Source: Acidiferrum sp963771295
GTDB lineage: Bacteria > Acidobacteriota > Terriglobia > Acidiferrales > UBA7541
Assembly (NCBI GenBank): GCA_963771295.1
Contig: CAVYTB010000011.1
Coordinates: forward strand, 372,001-436,000
Length of the DNA stretch: 64,000 nt
Direction: 5' to 3'
In this document: piece by piece, positions 63,220-64,000 of the stretch
How the letters are laid out: the number at the start of each line of letters is the position of its first letter
How positions within the stretch are numbered: position 1 is the stretch's first letter
The notes under the pieces: generated by a model
The model's database searches: none
Told to the model about the DNA's origin: nothing
The model's input: only the letters and a program-made list of their open reading frames with translations
Made by a program: the position numbers and the translations under genes

Positions 63220-64000
63220 GTGAAAATAGCTGCCGTCCGTATTGCGTTCATCGCTTGTATTCTTGCACTCTTTGCCGCGCCCCATTCTCGAGCCCAAATC
63301 AAACTTCTCGCCGTTGGCACGCTGGACCAGTCCCGCGCCGGTTCCTTTGCCGACCTCTCCGGGCGTAACTACACCCTCGAGAACGGGGCGCCAGCAAACT
63401 CACTGGGCGGTTTCGGCTCCGCGCTTTGCTACGCTTCCGGCAATACGTTTCTTGCCCTGCCCGACCGCGGCCCGAATGCCATACCGTTCGACTCGAATAT
63501 CGACGACACCGCCAGCTACATCAACCGCTTCCACACCATCACCATGGACTTGCAGCCCAACACCTCCGGAACGGGTCTGCCATTTACGCTGACTCCCACG
63601 CTTCGCGCCACCACGCTGCTCTGGAGTTTCACTTCCCTGGTTTACGGCGCCGGTGACACCATCGTCGGCCCTGGCGTGCCGCGGATCAACAATTTCTTCC
63701 AACACTTCTTTACCGGACGTTCCGACAACTTCGATCCCAACCACAACTCTGGCGATCCCAACGATGCCCGCTTCGATTCCGAAGGCATGCGTGTTTCCAA
63801 TGACGGCCGCAGCGTGTTCATCTCCGACGAATACGGCCCTTACGTGTATCAATTTGACCGGCTGCTCGGCGTGCGGCTGCGCACCTTCCAGTTGCCGGCA
63901 AACTTCTACGCAAACACCTTATCGTCGATGGGCGCGGTAGAAATCGCCGGCAATACCAGCGGTCGCGTGGCCAATAAAGGCATGGAAGGTCTGGCAGTCA
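63220..64000 (+). CDS. Phytase-esterase-like secreted protein (runs off the window)
   Basis: Open frame from GTG 63220 to the window edge, about 260 residues so far. Signal peptide (IAFIACILALFAAPHSRAQ), then GTLDQSRAGSFADLSGRNYT, GGFGSALCYASGNTFLALPDRGPN, RFDSEGMRVSNDG and VFISDEYGPYVYQF. These match the 'esterase-like activity of phytase' beta-propeller domain. GGGAGGA at 63203-63209 precedes the GTG. It is easy to miss because no stop falls inside the window. Confidence 0.8.
   Translation, partial: MKIAAVRIAFIACILALFAAPHSRAQIKLLAVGTLDQSRAGSFADLSGRNYTLENGAPANSLGGFGSALCYASGNTFLALPDRGPNAIPFDSNIDDTASYINRFHTITMDLQPNTSGTGLPFTLTPTLRATTLLWSFTSLVYGAGDTIVGPGVPRINNFFQHFFTGRSDNFDPNHNSGDPNDARFDSEGMRVSNDGRSVFISDEYGPYVYQFDRLLGVRLRTFQLPANFYANTLSSMGAVEIAGNTSGRVANKGMEGLAV

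Overview
The window looks like a chromosome segment from an Acidobacteriota bacterium, probably class Terriglobia. This is inferred from gene content, since no rRNA is present. The clues are a protein kinase fused to TPR repeats, a TonB-dependent receptor with an N-terminal carboxypeptidase-regulatory-like domain, several Tat-exported sugar enzymes, a GH78 rhamnosidase and a PEP-CTERM-type surface protein. No tRNA, rRNA, CRISPR, prophage or IS element was found. The only transposase-like gene is a domesticated REP-associated (RAYT) gene.

Region by region. 1-5 kb: the end of aspartokinase overlapping asd, then a RAYT gene bracketed by its palindromes, then a cdsA-like/plsC lipid pair and a B3/4-domain gene. 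5-8.6 kb: a full-length transketolase with a four-CxxC tail, and tryptophanase. 8.7-13.3 kb: a co-directional cytochrome cluster with a 13-haem cytochrome fused to a membrane b-type domain, a six-haem NapC/NirT protein and two small monohaem cytochromes. 13.3-25 kb: a PEP-CTERM-like protein behind a near-consensus sigma-54 promoter, a Ser/Thr kinase-TPR protein, a degenerate GGDEF protein, a trans-sulfuration PLP enzyme, a Tat-exported flavoprotein, a membrane methyltransferase-like protein and an EF-G paralogue. 25-33 kb: a secreted protein with a strong terminator, an operon of outer-membrane barrel, cytochrome c and di-haem peroxidase with paired TTGCAA operators, a secreted phosphoesterase and a multicopper oxidase.

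33.8-40.2 kb: a tight same-strand run of radical SAM protein, class II aldolase, M24-like protein and a decayed GH2 glucosaminidase-like gene. 40-46.6 kb: an NmrA-like protein, an M48 protease, a TonB receptor and a flavin oxidase. 46.6-57.5 kb: a frameshifted S1C protease, a LolA-like protein with a Cys-rich tail, GH78 rhamnosidase, HdeD, a small secreted protein, MltD, a histone-H1-like tail protein and a HipA-like relic. 57.8-64 kb: the E2 subunit of a 2-oxoacid dehydrogenase, three Tat-exported enzymes (PIG-L deacetylase, Gfo/Idh/MocA, TIM-barrel isomerase) and the start of a phytase-esterase-like protein that runs off the window.

Functional themes are periplasmic electron transfer (three haem clusters plus a copper oxidase), breakdown of amino sugars and plant or microbial polysaccharides, and envelope maintenance. 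Several genes between 37 and 58 kb carry stops, frameshifts or deletions. That points to recent gene decay or local assembly error and should be resolved before interpreting those loci.
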